A model generated the notes under the pieces. It was not told where the DNA came from, did no database searches, and saw only the letters and a program-made list of their open reading frames with translations. The translations under genes were made by a program, and so were the position numbers. Of a stretch of DNA of 32,076 nucleotides, positions 1-6,948 are shown one piece after another; within the stretch, counting starts at the first letter, position 1; every line of letters begins with the position of its first letter. Location of the stretch: assembly GCA_945873625.1 (NCBI GenBank), contig CAMCDS010000025.1, forward strand, positions 1 through 32,076, in the 5' to 3' direction. The stretch comes from an uncultured Porphyromonadaceae bacterium (GTDB lineage Bacteria > Bacteroidota > Bacteroidia > Bacteroidales > Muribaculaceae).

Positions 1-28
1 TAATTTCTTTGAAAGTAAATGTTGCCAT
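1..28 (-). CDS. 5' end of an unidentified gene (partial)
   Basis: Nine codons (MATFTFKEI) are visible before the window edge, reading right to left from an ATG at 28-26. The product cannot be named from so few residues. What supports a real gene is the well-formed Bacteroidota promoter immediately upstream (33-63): its -7 box ends only four bases before the ATG, so the transcript would be leaderless or nearly so. The N-terminus does not resemble the usual start of a group II intron reverse transcriptase, so I do not assume it is the intron-encoded protein of the neighbouring intron fragment. If transcription starts inside the gene, a later start codon outside the window is possible. Confidence 0.4.
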
Positions 29-32
29 ACCG

Positions 33-63
33 CAAAGTTACGGATAATTTGCGACATATCAAA
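33..63 (-). promoter_or_regulatory. Bacteroidota-type promoter for the leftmost gene
   Basis: On the minus strand, TTTG (63-60) is followed after 19 nt by TAACTTTG (40-33). This matches the Bacteroidota sigma-ABfr consensus TTTG-N19-21-TAnnTTTG exactly. The predicted transcription start falls at or next to the ATG at 28. It lies at or just beyond the point where similarity to the intron is lost, so it probably belongs to the sequence flanking the intron. Confidence 0.6.
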
Positions 64-99
64 GGAATACTTCGAGATTGTTCACGCGGAAGATGCAGC

Positions 100-277
100 A
101 CCTTACCCCTGACTTTGAGCCTTGTATCAAGTTTCTGTGCGTGGAGCCAGACGTTTGCCTACAGCTTCCTTCAGATTCGGAGTCGCCTCCGACACCCTTG
201 CTTTCGGCTATGCGCTTCCCGCTATCGGGGCGCGCTCGGGACTTACACCCGTTAGATTATGCCCATGTCGGGCGAAC
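100..277 (-). mobile_element. 5' part of a group IIC intron (domain I)
   Basis: Read on the minus strand, the sequence from 277 leftward follows the domain I ribozyme sequence of group IIC introns, such as the crystallised Oceanobacillus iheyensis intron, as I recall it. Conserved blocks in order are GCCCGACATGGG, GGGTGTAAGTCCCGA, GCAAGGGTGTC, GAATCTGAAGGAAGC, GGCAAAC, and ACAGAAACTT followed by AAGGCT near 123-118. The inferred 5' splice site is G277, giving GTTCG where the consensus is GTGYG. Similarity fades after about 117, and no domain II-III or maturase start is recognisable before the promoter at 33-63. This is probably a 3'-deleted remnant, although a divergent complete intron continuing outside the window is not excluded. 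The intron begins 10 nt after the trmD terminator stem, the known target preference of class IIC introns. Confidence 0.82.
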
Positions 278-281
278 TACC

Positions 282-314
282 AAAAGAATCGGCAACTTTT
301 CTCAAGCTGCCGAT
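282..314 (-). terminator. Intrinsic terminator of trmD
   Basis: On the minus strand an 11-bp stem (314-304 pairing with 298-288, one G-U pair, 5-nt loop) is followed by a T-rich run, TCTTTT. It lies about 60 bp downstream of the trmD stop codon. It is also the docking site for the adjacent group IIC intron. Confidence 0.8.
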
Positions 315-373
315 TTAACTTTCTCAGGGTATTTCTTATCCCGAACTCGCGTTTTTAGCCAAAACGGGCGGGG

Positions 374-1048
374 TCAGTCGAGGAGGTCGGGGCGGAGGCG
401 GCGCGTGCGCTCGAGGGCCTGCTCGTGGCGCCAGTCGGCGATGCGCGCCTCATGACCCGAGAGGAGTATCTCGGGCACCTTCCAGCCGTTGTAGTCGGCC
501 GGACGTGTGTATACCGGGGGCGCAAGCAGGTTGTCCTGAAACGAGTCGGAGAGCGCCGACTGCTCGTCGCCGATGGCGCCGGGTATGAGCCTCACTATCG
601 AGTCGGCTATCACCACTGCCGGCAGCTCGCCGCCGGTGAGCACATAGTCGCCTATGCTTATCTCTTTAGTTATCAGATGTTCGCGAATACGGTAGTCGAC
701 ACCCTTGTAGTGTCCGCAGAGGATTATGATGTTTTCAAGCAGCGACATGCTGTTGGCCATCGGCTGCGTCAGTGTCTCGCCGTCGGGCGACGTGAAGATT
801 ACCTCGTCGTAATGGCGCTGACTTTTGAGATGCGATATGCAGGCGTCTACGGGCTGCACCTTCATCACCATGCCGGCCTCGCCCCCGAAGGGGTAGTCGT
901 CGGTCTTGCGATGCTTGTCGGTGGTATAGTCGCGCAGATTATGGACCACAATTTCAGCAAGCCCCTTGTCCTGGGCGCGTTTAAGGATGGAACAGCTCAG
1001 AGGCGATTCCAGCATCTCGGGGAGCACGGTGAGAATGTCGATACGCAT
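374..1048 (-). CDS. trmD: tRNA (guanine-N1)-methyltransferase TrmD
   Basis: TrmD methylates N1 of G37 next to the anticodon in a subset of tRNAs using S-adenosylmethionine, which prevents +1 frameshifting. It is a cytosolic homodimer and usually essential. The 224-residue product has the expected family length. It begins [12 protein letters not shown] and carries the SPOUT-knot signatures [10 protein letters not shown] (111-120) and [10 protein letters not shown] (134-143), which form the SAM pocket. Arg153 and Asp168 (in SDSF) correspond to the catalytic pair of the Escherichia coli enzyme. The C-terminal helical region contains VYTRP and ends RPDLLD. The gene is transcribed alone, divergent from the DUF2461 gene, and stops before an intrinsic terminator. 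The usual partners rimM and rpsP are not adjacent. Confidence 0.97.
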   Translation of the reverse strand: MRIDILTVLPEMLESPLSCSILKRAQDKGLAEIVVHNLRDYTTDKHRKTDDYPFGGEAGMVMKVQPVDACISHLKSQRHYDEVIFTSPDGETLTQPMANSMSLLENIIILCGHYKGVDYRIREHLITKEISIGDYVLTGGELPAVVIADSIVRLIPGAIGDEQSALSDSFQDNLLAPPVYTRPADYNGWKVPEILLSGHEARIADWRHEQALERTRRLRPDLLD

Positions 1049-1066
1049 AATTATCTATTTAGACTG

Positions 1067-1074
1067 CAAAAATA
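1067..1074 (-). promoter_or_regulatory. Candidate -7 element for trmD
   Basis: The minus strand reads TATTTTTG (TAnnTTTG) 18 nt upstream of the trmD ATG. No good TTTG -33 element lies at the expected spacing, so this is only half of a promoter signature. Confidence 0.4.
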
Positions 1075-1097
1075 GCGAAAATCTGCGGATTTATAGC

Positions 1098-1105
1098 TAT
1101 CTTTG
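1098..1105 (+). promoter_or_regulatory. Candidate -7 element for the DUF2461 gene
   Basis: TATCTTTG matches TAnnTTTG and lies 51 nt upstream of the ATG at 1157, in the 108-bp divergent spacer. No clear -33 box is visible. If transcription starts near 1110 the gene has a leader of about 45 nt, which argues against the in-frame TTG at 1103 as a start. Confidence 0.4.
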
Positions 1106-1156
1106 GGGTCGCAAAAGCTTCGGCTGCTCTACCTTCCCCAATTCAAAACACTGAAA

Positions 1157-1819
1157 ATGAAACATATACTCGATTTTCTAAAAATTCTTTCCGCCAACAA
1201 CAACCGTGAATGGTTTGCGCTCCACAAGGAGGAATACCTCGAAGTGAAGCGCCGGGCCGACGACCTCGCACGCCGCCTCATCGCGCTCGTGGCCACCGTC
1301 GACCCCGAAGCCGCCCCGCTGCGCGTGGCCGACTGCACCTACCGCATATATCGCGACACCCGCTTCTCGGCCGACAAGACGCCCTACAAGACCCACATCG
1401 GCATCTTCGTCAATCCCCCGCGAGGAAAGAAAGGGCTCACCTGCGGCTACTACCTTCACCTTGAGCCCGACAACGTGTTTTTCGCCGCCGGCACCATCGG
1501 CCACCCCGCCCCGGTGCTGAAAGCCATCCGCCAGTCGGTCTACGACGAAATAGACGAATACCGTTCGATAGTCGACGACCCGGCGTTCCGCCGCATTTTC
1601 CCCGAAGTCGGCGACTCACCCCTCAAGACCGCCCCCAAAGGATTCCCGAAAGACTGGCCCTACATCGACTATCTGAAGCCGCGCAACTTCGTGGCGAGCG
1701 GCCCGTTTGCTCCGTGCAGCCTCGACGGCGACACCTTCGAGACCACTCTGCTCCCCGCCGTGCGCCAGGCCTACCGCTTCAACCGCTTCATCAACTTCAC
1801 CATCGAAGACTTCGATTAA
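1157..1819 (+). CDS. DUF2461 (TIGR02453) family protein
   Basis: The 220-residue product belongs to the DUF2461/TIGR02453 family, which is widespread in bacteria and has no established biochemical role. Recognisable family features are the N-terminal FLKILSANNNREWF block with the following helix, the central basic block YRIYRDTRFSADKTPYKTHIG, the segment GYYLHLEPDNVFFAAG, and the C-terminal DWPYIDYLKPRNF. There is no signal peptide or membrane segment, so it should be cytosolic. I chose ATG 1157 because homologues start just before this FLxxL helix. An in-frame TTG at 1103 would add 18 residues of poor quality and overlaps the putative promoter. The gene is monocistronic, followed by remnants of an insertion sequence. 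Confidence 0.85.
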   Translation: MKHILDFLKILSANNNREWFALHKEEYLEVKRRADDLARRLIALVATVDPEAAPLRVADCTYRIYRDTRFSADKTPYKTHIGIFVNPPRGKKGLTCGYYLHLEPDNVFFAAGTIGHPAPVLKAIRQSVYDEIDEYRSIVDDPAFRRIFPEVGDSPLKTAPKGFPKDWPYIDYLKPRNFVASGPFAPCSLDGDTFETTLLPAVRQAYRFNRFINFTIEDFD

Positions 1820-1890
1820 TCCCCCTGCCACCAAGCCAAAGAGTTCTTTGACAAGTTTAGAATTTAAAGTCCTGTACGGGTCAATTCCGC

Positions 1891-2642
1891 TCAGGTAAAA
1901 AAATCTTTTATGAAATGAGCGTTGACATTCAGAGACTTAATTTGACCGATAGAAAAAGGTATCTTCGTCTGATTCCTTAGCACCTTGGTGATTTTTACTG
2001 CGGCAAGTGAAGCATTGTAGGCAAAATCCAAAGCCTTATCATCACGAGCCTGACAGTCGGGCAGACCGGTGAACTGGTGGCCGTCGCGGAAACAGAGCTC
2101 AATCTGGAACCGTGTCCGGGAAATGTCATAGACATCCTTGCCGCAGACAGAGGTGTCGGTTGAGAAATACAGTCGGTGTCCGCCTGTGAGAAGATAGTGG
2201 ATTAAAAGCTTCTCCATCTTCGGGCGCGATGTCAAGCCACGTCATTTTACTTTTGTCGGGATTGGCAAAATCGATTTTCCCATCCTTAGTTTCTCTTTCG
2301 AGGTATGCACATGATTAAAATCAGTATCTCGATGATGTTTGTCTTGAAAATTTTGTTTAACTTTGCACTGCAATTTAAGAGTATGTTTGAATTTAACACG
2401 AATTGATTTGAACATACTTCTGCAATAAATTCTTTCTATCCCCTTGAAGGTCTTTTTTGGCTTATTTCGCCAAGCCTCATCGGTCACGATGCCCGCATCG
2501 CTCCCTCTTCGACTTGCGAAATCATCTCAAAAAATCCTCTTCAAGTGAATAGAAGTTAAACTCAAACATACTCTAAGAAAGCTCTCCGCAAGATGCCCTC
2601 ATATTGGTCAAGTAGTTCGAAAATCAGCTCAGCATTATGCAT
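1891..2642 (-). pseudogene. Broken IS4-like DDE transposase, interrupted by a MITE
   Basis: The reading frame starts at ATG 2642 (MHNAELIFELLDQYEG), runs 22 codons to the MITE target duplication, and resumes in frame at 2378 on the other side, reaching a TAA at 2288-2286. Further left, another frame reads DFANPDKSKMTWLDIAPEDG (about 2274-2212). A third frame (about 2220-1891) encodes the C-terminus, with YFSTDTSV then RTRFQIELCFRDGHQFTGL and CQARDDKALDFAYNASL. That last part matches the Y(2)R(3)E(6)K region of IS4-type transposases: the Glu is kept, Tyr is replaced by Ser and Lys by His. The catalytic Asp regions are missing through deletion. With frameshifts, a deletion and an insertion, this cannot make an active transposase. 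Confidence 0.75.
2379..2573. mobile_element. MITE copy 1 (195 bp, TAA target duplication)
   Basis: A 195-bp element begins GAGTATGTTTGAATTTAAC and ends with its inverted complement, with one mismatch over 19 bp (A/G at position 13). It is flanked by the direct repeat TAA (2376-2378 and 2574-2576). It is 192/195 identical to the copy at 4581-4775. It encodes no plausible protein. The left end also holds a sub-terminal hairpin, AGTATGTT pairing with AACATACT about 20 nt further in. TNA target duplications and GAG-starting ends are typical of IS5-family (IS1031-group) elements, so such an IS is the likely source of its transposase. It interrupts codon 23 of the IS4-like transposase pseudogene. 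Confidence 0.88.
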
Positions 2643-2823
2643 AGTGGAATACCTATAAAGGTACTGAAAATCAGCTAATTGACCTAATTTTAGTGTTAAA
2701 TTTTCATGCTAAATATCACATTTTTAACGGATTAGACACTTGTCTCCTCGGAGCCGTTAACAAACTCTCAAAAAATAACCAAAGTATTGTTGTAAGAGGA
2801 TTGTATTCTTTTACTAAAACGGA

Positions 2824-2844
2824 GGGGGGGGGGGAATTGGGGGG
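2824..2844 (+). repeat. Poly-G tract upstream of the sufB promoter
   Basis: Eleven consecutive G (2824-2834), then AATT, then six G (2839-2844). The tract ends five bases before the -33 element of the sufB promoter. Homopolymeric G runs of this length are prone to slipped-strand change in replication, and also to sequencing error. The 2703-2823 stretch to its left is AT-rich intergenic DNA in which I see no gene. Confidence 0.75.
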
Positions 2845-2849
2845 CGGAA

Positions 2850-2881
2850 TTTGGTGCGAGAGAACTTTTTTAGTACTTTTG
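2850..2881 (+). promoter_or_regulatory. Promoter of sufB
   Basis: TTTG (2850-2853), a 20-nt spacer and TACTTTTG (2874-2881) form a full match to the Bacteroidota promoter consensus. Transcription should begin around 2886, leaving a leader of about 190 nt before the sufB ATG. The spacing from the -33 box to the poly-G run is only five bases. Confidence 0.7.
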
Positions 2882-2885
2882 CGTA

Positions 2886-3074
2886 TTGAAAACAAGGGGA
2901 TGCCATCCGGGTGCCCGGCGCTATGCGCGTCGGAGTTGCCAGAGTGGCATTTTCGGGCATATATTTATGTTTGTGCCCCAGACGGCTCTTGCCCGCCCCT
3001 CCCTTGTGATAACCCCGATATCTGGCCCGACGGCGCGGCTTGTCTGCCTGAAGGCGAATCTGAATACAGAAACA
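2886..3074 (+). promoter_or_regulatory. Long, possibly structured sufB leader
   Basis: The roughly 189-nt leader contains several local hairpins near its start: CCGGG-TG-CCCGG (2908-2919), GCG-CTATG-CGC, and TGCCA-GAG-TGGCA, the last of which could alternatively pair with the upstream ATGCCA at 2899. It does not match a riboswitch class I recognise. The sufB frame stays open through the whole leader, with a TTG at 2886, so an N-terminal extension of 63 residues is formally possible. That extension has no recognisable domain. Confidence 0.3.
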
Positions 3075-4568
3075 ATGAAAAGCGAAGATAAAGAGATAGT
3101 TGCCGGCAACGGTCCGGCTGGACGCCCCGACTCGCAGGAGGTGCTCAAAGAGGCTACCGGGTCCGAATATAAGTACGGTTTCGTCAGCAATATCGACACC
3201 GACAAGGTGCCCCCGGGTCTGAACGAAGACGTGATCCGCTATATCTCGAAGGTGAAGGGGGAGCCGCAGTGGCTTCTCGATTTCAGACTTGAGGCTTACC
3301 GCCACTGGCTCACCCTCCCGATGCCGCGCTGGGCGCATCTCGACATACCGCCTATCGACTTCCAGGCCATCAGCTATTATGCAGCCCCGAAAAAGAAGGA
3401 ACTGAAGAAGAGCATGGACGAGGTGGATCCGGAGCTTGTGGAGACCTTCAACAAGCTGGGCATCTCGCTTGAGGAGCAGAAGCATCTGGCCGGTGTGGCC
3501 GTCGACGCCGTGATGGACTCCGTCAGCGTGAAGACCACCCACCGCGAGAAGCTCGCCGAGCTGGGCGTGATTTTCTGCTCGTTCTCGGAGGCGGTGAAAG
3601 ACTATCCCGACCTGGTGCGCAAGTATCTCGGCTCGGTGGTGAGCTACCGCGACAACTTCTTCGCGGCGCTCAACTCGGCTGTGTTCTCCGACGGCTCTTT
3701 CGTCTATATCCCGAAGGGTGTGCGTTGCCCGATGGAGCTGAGCACTTATTTCCGCATCAACGCCTCGGGCACGGGCCAGTTTGAGCGCACGCTTATCGTG
3801 GCCGACGACGACGCCTACGTGAGCTATCTCGAAGGCTGCACCGCCCCGATGCGCGACGAGAACCAGCTTCACGCCGCTATCGTGGAGATCATCACCGAGG
3901 AACGCGCCGAGGTGAAATACTCCACGGTGCAGAACTGGTATGCCGGCGACAAAGACGGCAACGGCGGCATCTACAACTTCGTAACCAAGCGCGGACTCTG
4001 CCGTGGCCACCGCTCGAAGATTTCGTGGACGCAGGTGGAGACCGGTTCGGCCATCACGTGGAAATACCCCTCGTGCGTGCTGCGTGGCGACGAGTCGGTA
4101 GGCGAGTTCTATTCCGTAGCCGTAACCAACAATTATCAGCAGGCCGACACGGGTACGAAGATGATACACATAGGCCGCAACTCCCGCTCCACAATCGTGA
4201 GCAAGGGTATCTCGGCCGGACACTCGCAGAACAGCTACCGCGGTCTGGTCCGCGTGGCCGCCAAAGCCGACGGCTGCCGCAACTACACGCAGTGCGACTC
4301 GCTGCTGATGGGCGACAAATGCGGTGCACACACGTTCCCCTATATCGACGTGCACAACGAGACCTCGACCGTAGAGCATGAGGCCACCACATCTAAAATC
4401 AACGAGGAGCAGCTCTTCTACTGCCGCCAGCGCGGCATACCGACCGAGGAGGCCGTGGCTCTCATCGTAAACGGATATGCCAAGGAGGTGATGAACAAGC
4501 TCCCGATGGAGTTTGCCGTCGAGGCGCAGAAGCTCCTCCAGATTACCCTCGAAGGCTCCGTAGGCTGA
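3075..4568 (+). CDS. sufB: Fe-S cluster assembly scaffold SufB
   Basis: SufB is the scaffold subunit of the SufBC2D complex, on which iron-sulfur clusters are built in the cytosol from sulfide delivered by SufS. The 497-residue product has the normal family length. The beta-helix core and C-terminal helices are intact. Cys407 in [10 protein letters not shown] and Glu436 in EHEATTSKI correspond to the Cys405 and Glu434 of the E. coli protein needed for sulfur transfer and cluster assembly. FYCRQRGI (448-455) is also typical. ATG 3075 was chosen because family proteins start close to this point and the upstream open frame (63 codons) has no family character. sufC, sufD and sufS, which usually follow in Bacteroidota, are absent: phoH is next, after a MITE. 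Confidence 0.95.
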   Translation: MKSEDKEIVAGNGPAGRPDSQEVLKEATGSEYKYGFVSNIDTDKVPPGLNEDVIRYISKVKGEPQWLLDFRLEAYRHWLTLPMPRWAHLDIPPIDFQAISYYAAPKKKELKKSMDEVDPELVETFNKLGISLEEQKHLAGVAVDAVMDSVSVKTTHREKLAELGVIFCSFSEAVKDYPDLVRKYLGSVVSYRDNFFAALNSAVFSDGSFVYIPKGVRCPMELSTYFRINASGTGQFERTLIVADDDAYVSYLEGCTAPMRDENQLHAAIVEIITEERAEVKYSTVQNWYAGDKDGNGGIYNFVTKRGLCRGHRSKISWTQVETGSAITWKYPSCVLRGDESVGEFYSVAVTNNYQQADTGTKMIHIGRNSRSTIVSKGISAGHSQNSYRGLVRVAAKADGCRNYTQCDSLLMGDKCGAHTFPYIDVHNETSTVEHEATTSKINEEQLFYCRQRGIPTEEAVALIVNGYAKEVMNKLPMEFAVEAQKLLQITLEGSVG

Positions 4569-4580
4569 CCAAAACTCTTA

Positions 4581-4775
4581 GAGTATGTTTGAATTTAACA
4601 CGAATTGATTTGAACATACTTCTTCAATAAATTCTTTCTATCCCCCTGAAGGTCTTTTTTGGCTGATTTCGCCAAGCCTCATCGGTCACGATGCCCGCAT
4701 CGCTCCCTCTTCGACTTGCGAAATCATCTCAAAAAATCCTCTTCAAGTGAATAGAAGTTAAACTCAAACATACTC
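4581..4775. mobile_element. MITE copy 2 (195 bp, TTA target duplication)
   Basis: This is a second copy of the element at 2379-2573, in the same orientation and of the same length, with three substitutions. It has the same 19-bp inverted ends and is flanked by the direct repeat TTA (4578-4580 and 4776-4778). Removing the element and one TTA leaves only about 27 bp between the sufB stop and the phoH start, so it split a compact junction. It ends 18 bp before the phoH start codon and carries no obvious TAnnTTTG promoter pointing at phoH. Confidence 0.9.
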
Positions 4776-4793
4776 TTATAACCACTTACCGAC

Positions 4794-5795
4794 TTGATAG
4801 AAAGAATAGTAATTATAGACGGTGTAGACCCGCAGACCTTCTACGGGGTGAACAACGTCAACATAAGCCTCATCCGCAACCTCTTCCCGAAACTGCGCAT
4901 GGCGGCCCGCGGAAACGTCATCAAGGTGATAGGCGAAGACTCGGAGACCGCCGAGTTCGAGCGCAAAATCAAGGAGATAGAGGCCTACGCCGTGAAATAC
5001 AACAAACTGAGCGAAGACGTCATCATCGACATCGTGAAGGGTGAGGCTCCGCGCAGCGTGAGCTCCGACGGAGTGATTCTCTTCGGACAGACCGGGCGCC
5101 CCATTGCCCCGCGCAACGCCAACCAGGCCAAGATGGTGCGCTCATTCGCCGAAAACGACCTCACCTTCGCCCTCGGCCCGGCCGGAACGGGAAAAACGTA
5201 TATCGCAATAGCCCTCGCCGTAGCCGCGCTCAAAAGCAAGGCCTGCAAGCGCGTGATCCTTTCGCGCCCGGCTGTGGAGGCCGGCGAGAAACTCGGTTTT
5301 CTGCCGGGCGACATGAAAGATAAGATCGACCCCTATCTGCGTCCGCTCTACGACGCGCTCGAAGACATGCTCCCGGCCATCAAGCTGAAGGAATACATGG
5401 AGAGCGACACCATCCAGATAGCCCCGCTCGCCTTCATGCGCGGCCGCACGCTCAACGACGCCGTGATTATCCTCGACGAGGCTCAAAACACCACGAAGCA
5501 TCAGATGAAGATGTTTCTCACGCGCCTCGGCGTCAACGCCAAGATGATAGTAACGGGCGACGCCACGCAGATCGACTTGCCCCGAAGCGTGCAGAGCGGT
5601 CTGCTGCAGGCGCTCCGCATCCTCAAGGGGGTGAAGGGGATAGGGATGATTGAATACGGCAAGAAAGACATCGTGCGCCATCCGCTCGTGCAGCGAATCG
5701 TAGACGCATACGAAGACCGCGAGAAGAAAGTAGACGAGGAATTCGAGCAGCGCCTCGCCGACCGAGCCGACAACGCTGACTCAAAAAACAACTGA
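4794..5795 (+). CDS. phoH: PhoH family ATPase
   Basis: PhoH-like proteins are P-loop NTPases linked to RNA metabolism; their exact substrate is not settled. The 333-residue product has Walker A GPAGTGKT (128-135) and Walker B VIILDEAQ (224-231). Also present are the family blocks LSRPAVEAGEKLGFLPGD (156-173) and APLAFMRGRTL (210-220), and IVTGDATQIDLP, a sensor-like segment. The N-terminal 100 residues resemble the extra domain of Bacteroidota PhoH. The start is a TTG at 4794: the sequence MIERIVIIDGVDP matches the usual family N-terminus and no ATG lies upstream in frame. No Shine-Dalgarno is visible. The MITE sits directly upstream. The next gene starts five bases after the stop, so they are cotranscribed. 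Confidence 0.93.
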   Translation: MIERIVIIDGVDPQTFYGVNNVNISLIRNLFPKLRMAARGNVIKVIGEDSETAEFERKIKEIEAYAVKYNKLSEDVIIDIVKGEAPRSVSSDGVILFGQTGRPIAPRNANQAKMVRSFAENDLTFALGPAGTGKTYIAIALAVAALKSKACKRVILSRPAVEAGEKLGFLPGDMKDKIDPYLRPLYDALEDMLPAIKLKEYMESDTIQIAPLAFMRGRTLNDAVIILDEAQNTTKHQMKMFLTRLGVNAKMIVTGDATQIDLPRSVQSGLLQALRILKGVKGIGMIEYGKKDIVRHPLVQRIVDAYEDREKKVDEEFEQRLADRADNADSKNN

Positions 5796-5800
5796 CCGCA

Positions 5801-6946
5801 ATGGCTAAAGTAGGAGATACAGTCCGCTACCTCAATGCAGTGGGAGGCGGAAAGATTACACGAATAGTCGACAAAATCGCTTATGTCGACGACAATGGCT
5901 TCGAGACCCCGATGCTCCTCAAGGAGCTGGTGGTGGTGATGCCCGCCGGCCACGAACCCTCAGGCTCGCGAGGCGCAAAACTGATGTTTGACCAGGCGGC
6001 CTTCGACAAGGGGCGCGAGCCCGAGCCGCAGCCGGCTGCGGCCGAACCCGTGCGCGAGGAGAAACCGCTCCCCCCGGCCGAGGAAACCGAGCGAGGCGAG
6101 AAGCTCAACATCTCGCTCGCTTTCGAACCGGCCGACATCAAACGCCTGTCTGCCACCACGTTCAACGCCGTGCTCGTCAACGACAGCAACTATCGCCTCT
6201 GCTTCACGCTGCTCAGGCGCGGAGCCGAAGAGAGGGGCTGGAGCGTGGTCTATGCCGGCGAGGTGGAGCCTCAGGAGCTCATCGACCTCCATAGCTTCAC
6301 TCACGAGACACTCGGCTCAATTGAGCGCGTGGCCCTGCAGGCCATCGCCTTCAAGCCGTCGAAGCCGTTTTCGCTGAAGCCCCCGGTCAACGTCAGCCGC
6401 AAGGTAGACCTCACCAAGTTCCATAAGCTCCATTGCTTCCGTCCCGGCGCATACTTCGACACCCCTGTCATCGAGCTGCCCCTCGTGGCCGACGACATCC
6501 CGGTGAAAGGCGTAGCCCCCGACCAGGCCGAGATGGAGAAGGCTCTCGGCGCACGCCCCAAGGGGAAGACCGACCTCAGCGAACTCTCGAAAAAATACCG
6601 CGTGGACAGCGGACGCGACCGCAAGCGCCCCGCCGACCCCGCCGCCAACCCCAACAGGCTGCTGCCCCCCATCGAGGTAGACCTCCACATCGGCGAGCTC
6701 ACCGACTCGCTCGCCGGGATGGACAACGCCGCCATGCTGCGCCTGCAGCTCGACACGGTGGAGAAGACCATGAAGGCCAACTCGCGACGCATCGGGCAGA
6801 AGATAATCTTCATACACGGCAAGGGAGAGGGTGTGCTCCGCGACGCTGTATGGAAGATGCTCAAACGCCAGTATCCCAAGGCAGAGCTTCAGGACGCCTC
6901 GTTTCAGGAATACGGCTTCGGAGCCACACTCGTAACCATCCACTGA
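5801..6946 (+). CDS. DUF2027 and Smr domain protein
   Basis: The 381-residue product has an N-terminal segment MAKVGDTVRYLNAVGGGKIT typical of Bacteroidota DUF2027 proteins, a charged linker rich in Glu and Pro (about 70-100), and a central domain of beta character (101-235). A C-terminal Smr domain spans 290-381, with DLHIGEL (294-300) and HGKGEG (339-344) as its two signature motifs. Smr domains of the MutS2 type are nucleases or nucleic-acid binders. In some proteins they act on stalled ribosomes or branched DNA, but the role of the DUF2027 fusion is unknown. It lies between phoH and a DUF695 gene with gaps of 5 and 2 bp, so it is part of that operon; an RNA-related role would fit PhoH but is inference. 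Confidence 0.9.
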   Translation: MAKVGDTVRYLNAVGGGKITRIVDKIAYVDDNGFETPMLLKELVVVMPAGHEPSGSRGAKLMFDQAAFDKGREPEPQPAAAEPVREEKPLPPAEETERGEKLNISLAFEPADIKRLSATTFNAVLVNDSNYRLCFTLLRRGAEERGWSVVYAGEVEPQELIDLHSFTHETLGSIERVALQAIAFKPSKPFSLKPPVNVSRKVDLTKFHKLHCFRPGAYFDTPVIELPLVADDIPVKGVAPDQAEMEKALGARPKGKTDLSELSKKYRVDSGRDRKRPADPAANPNRLLPPIEVDLHIGELTDSLAGMDNAAMLRLQLDTVEKTMKANSRRIGQKIIFIHGKGEGVLRDAVWKMLKRQYPKAELQDASFQEYGFGATLVTIH

Positions 6947-6948
6947 CC

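Larger units (their letters stand above)
1861..2702 (-). mobile_element. Decayed IS4-like insertion sequence
   Basis: This AT-rich island sits in otherwise GC-rich sequence. It contains broken pieces of a DDE transposase (see the pseudogene entry). Imperfect terminal inverted repeats are visible. The left end has AATTTAA (1861-1867), 11 nt, then GGTCAATT. The right end, read inward on the minus strand, has AATTTAA (2702-2696), 11 nt, then GGTCAATT, with GCT following at both ends. The exact ends and any target duplication are unclear. The element is interrupted by MITE copy 1 at 2379-2573, so the MITE arrived later. Family placement rests on the transposase C-terminus. Confidence 0.6.

Noticed and set aside
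78..455. Plus-strand open frames over 19-455
   Set aside because: They are antisense to the structured intron RNA and the trmD 3' end. The sequence is explained by ribozyme domain I, not by a protein.
425..1075. 216-codon frame antisense to trmD
   Set aside because: Overlaps the fully recognisable trmD on the other strand and has no domain.
2242..2487. Possible 81-residue protein on the minus strand
   Set aside because: It lies largely within MITE copy 1 and runs out across the junction into the IS remnant. The same frame in copy 2 has a stop codon (TGA in place of TGC), so it is not conserved coding sequence.
2930..2956. tRNA-like start (GGAGTTGCCAGAGTGGC) in the sufB leader
   Set aside because: No T-arm (GGTTCRANYCC), no matching acceptor strand and no cloverleaf can be completed downstream.
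2814..4379. Long open frame (521 codons) antisense to sufB
   Set aside because: Product is His/Val/Arg-rich with no domain. It is the expected mirror of a GC-rich, codon-biased real gene (sufB).
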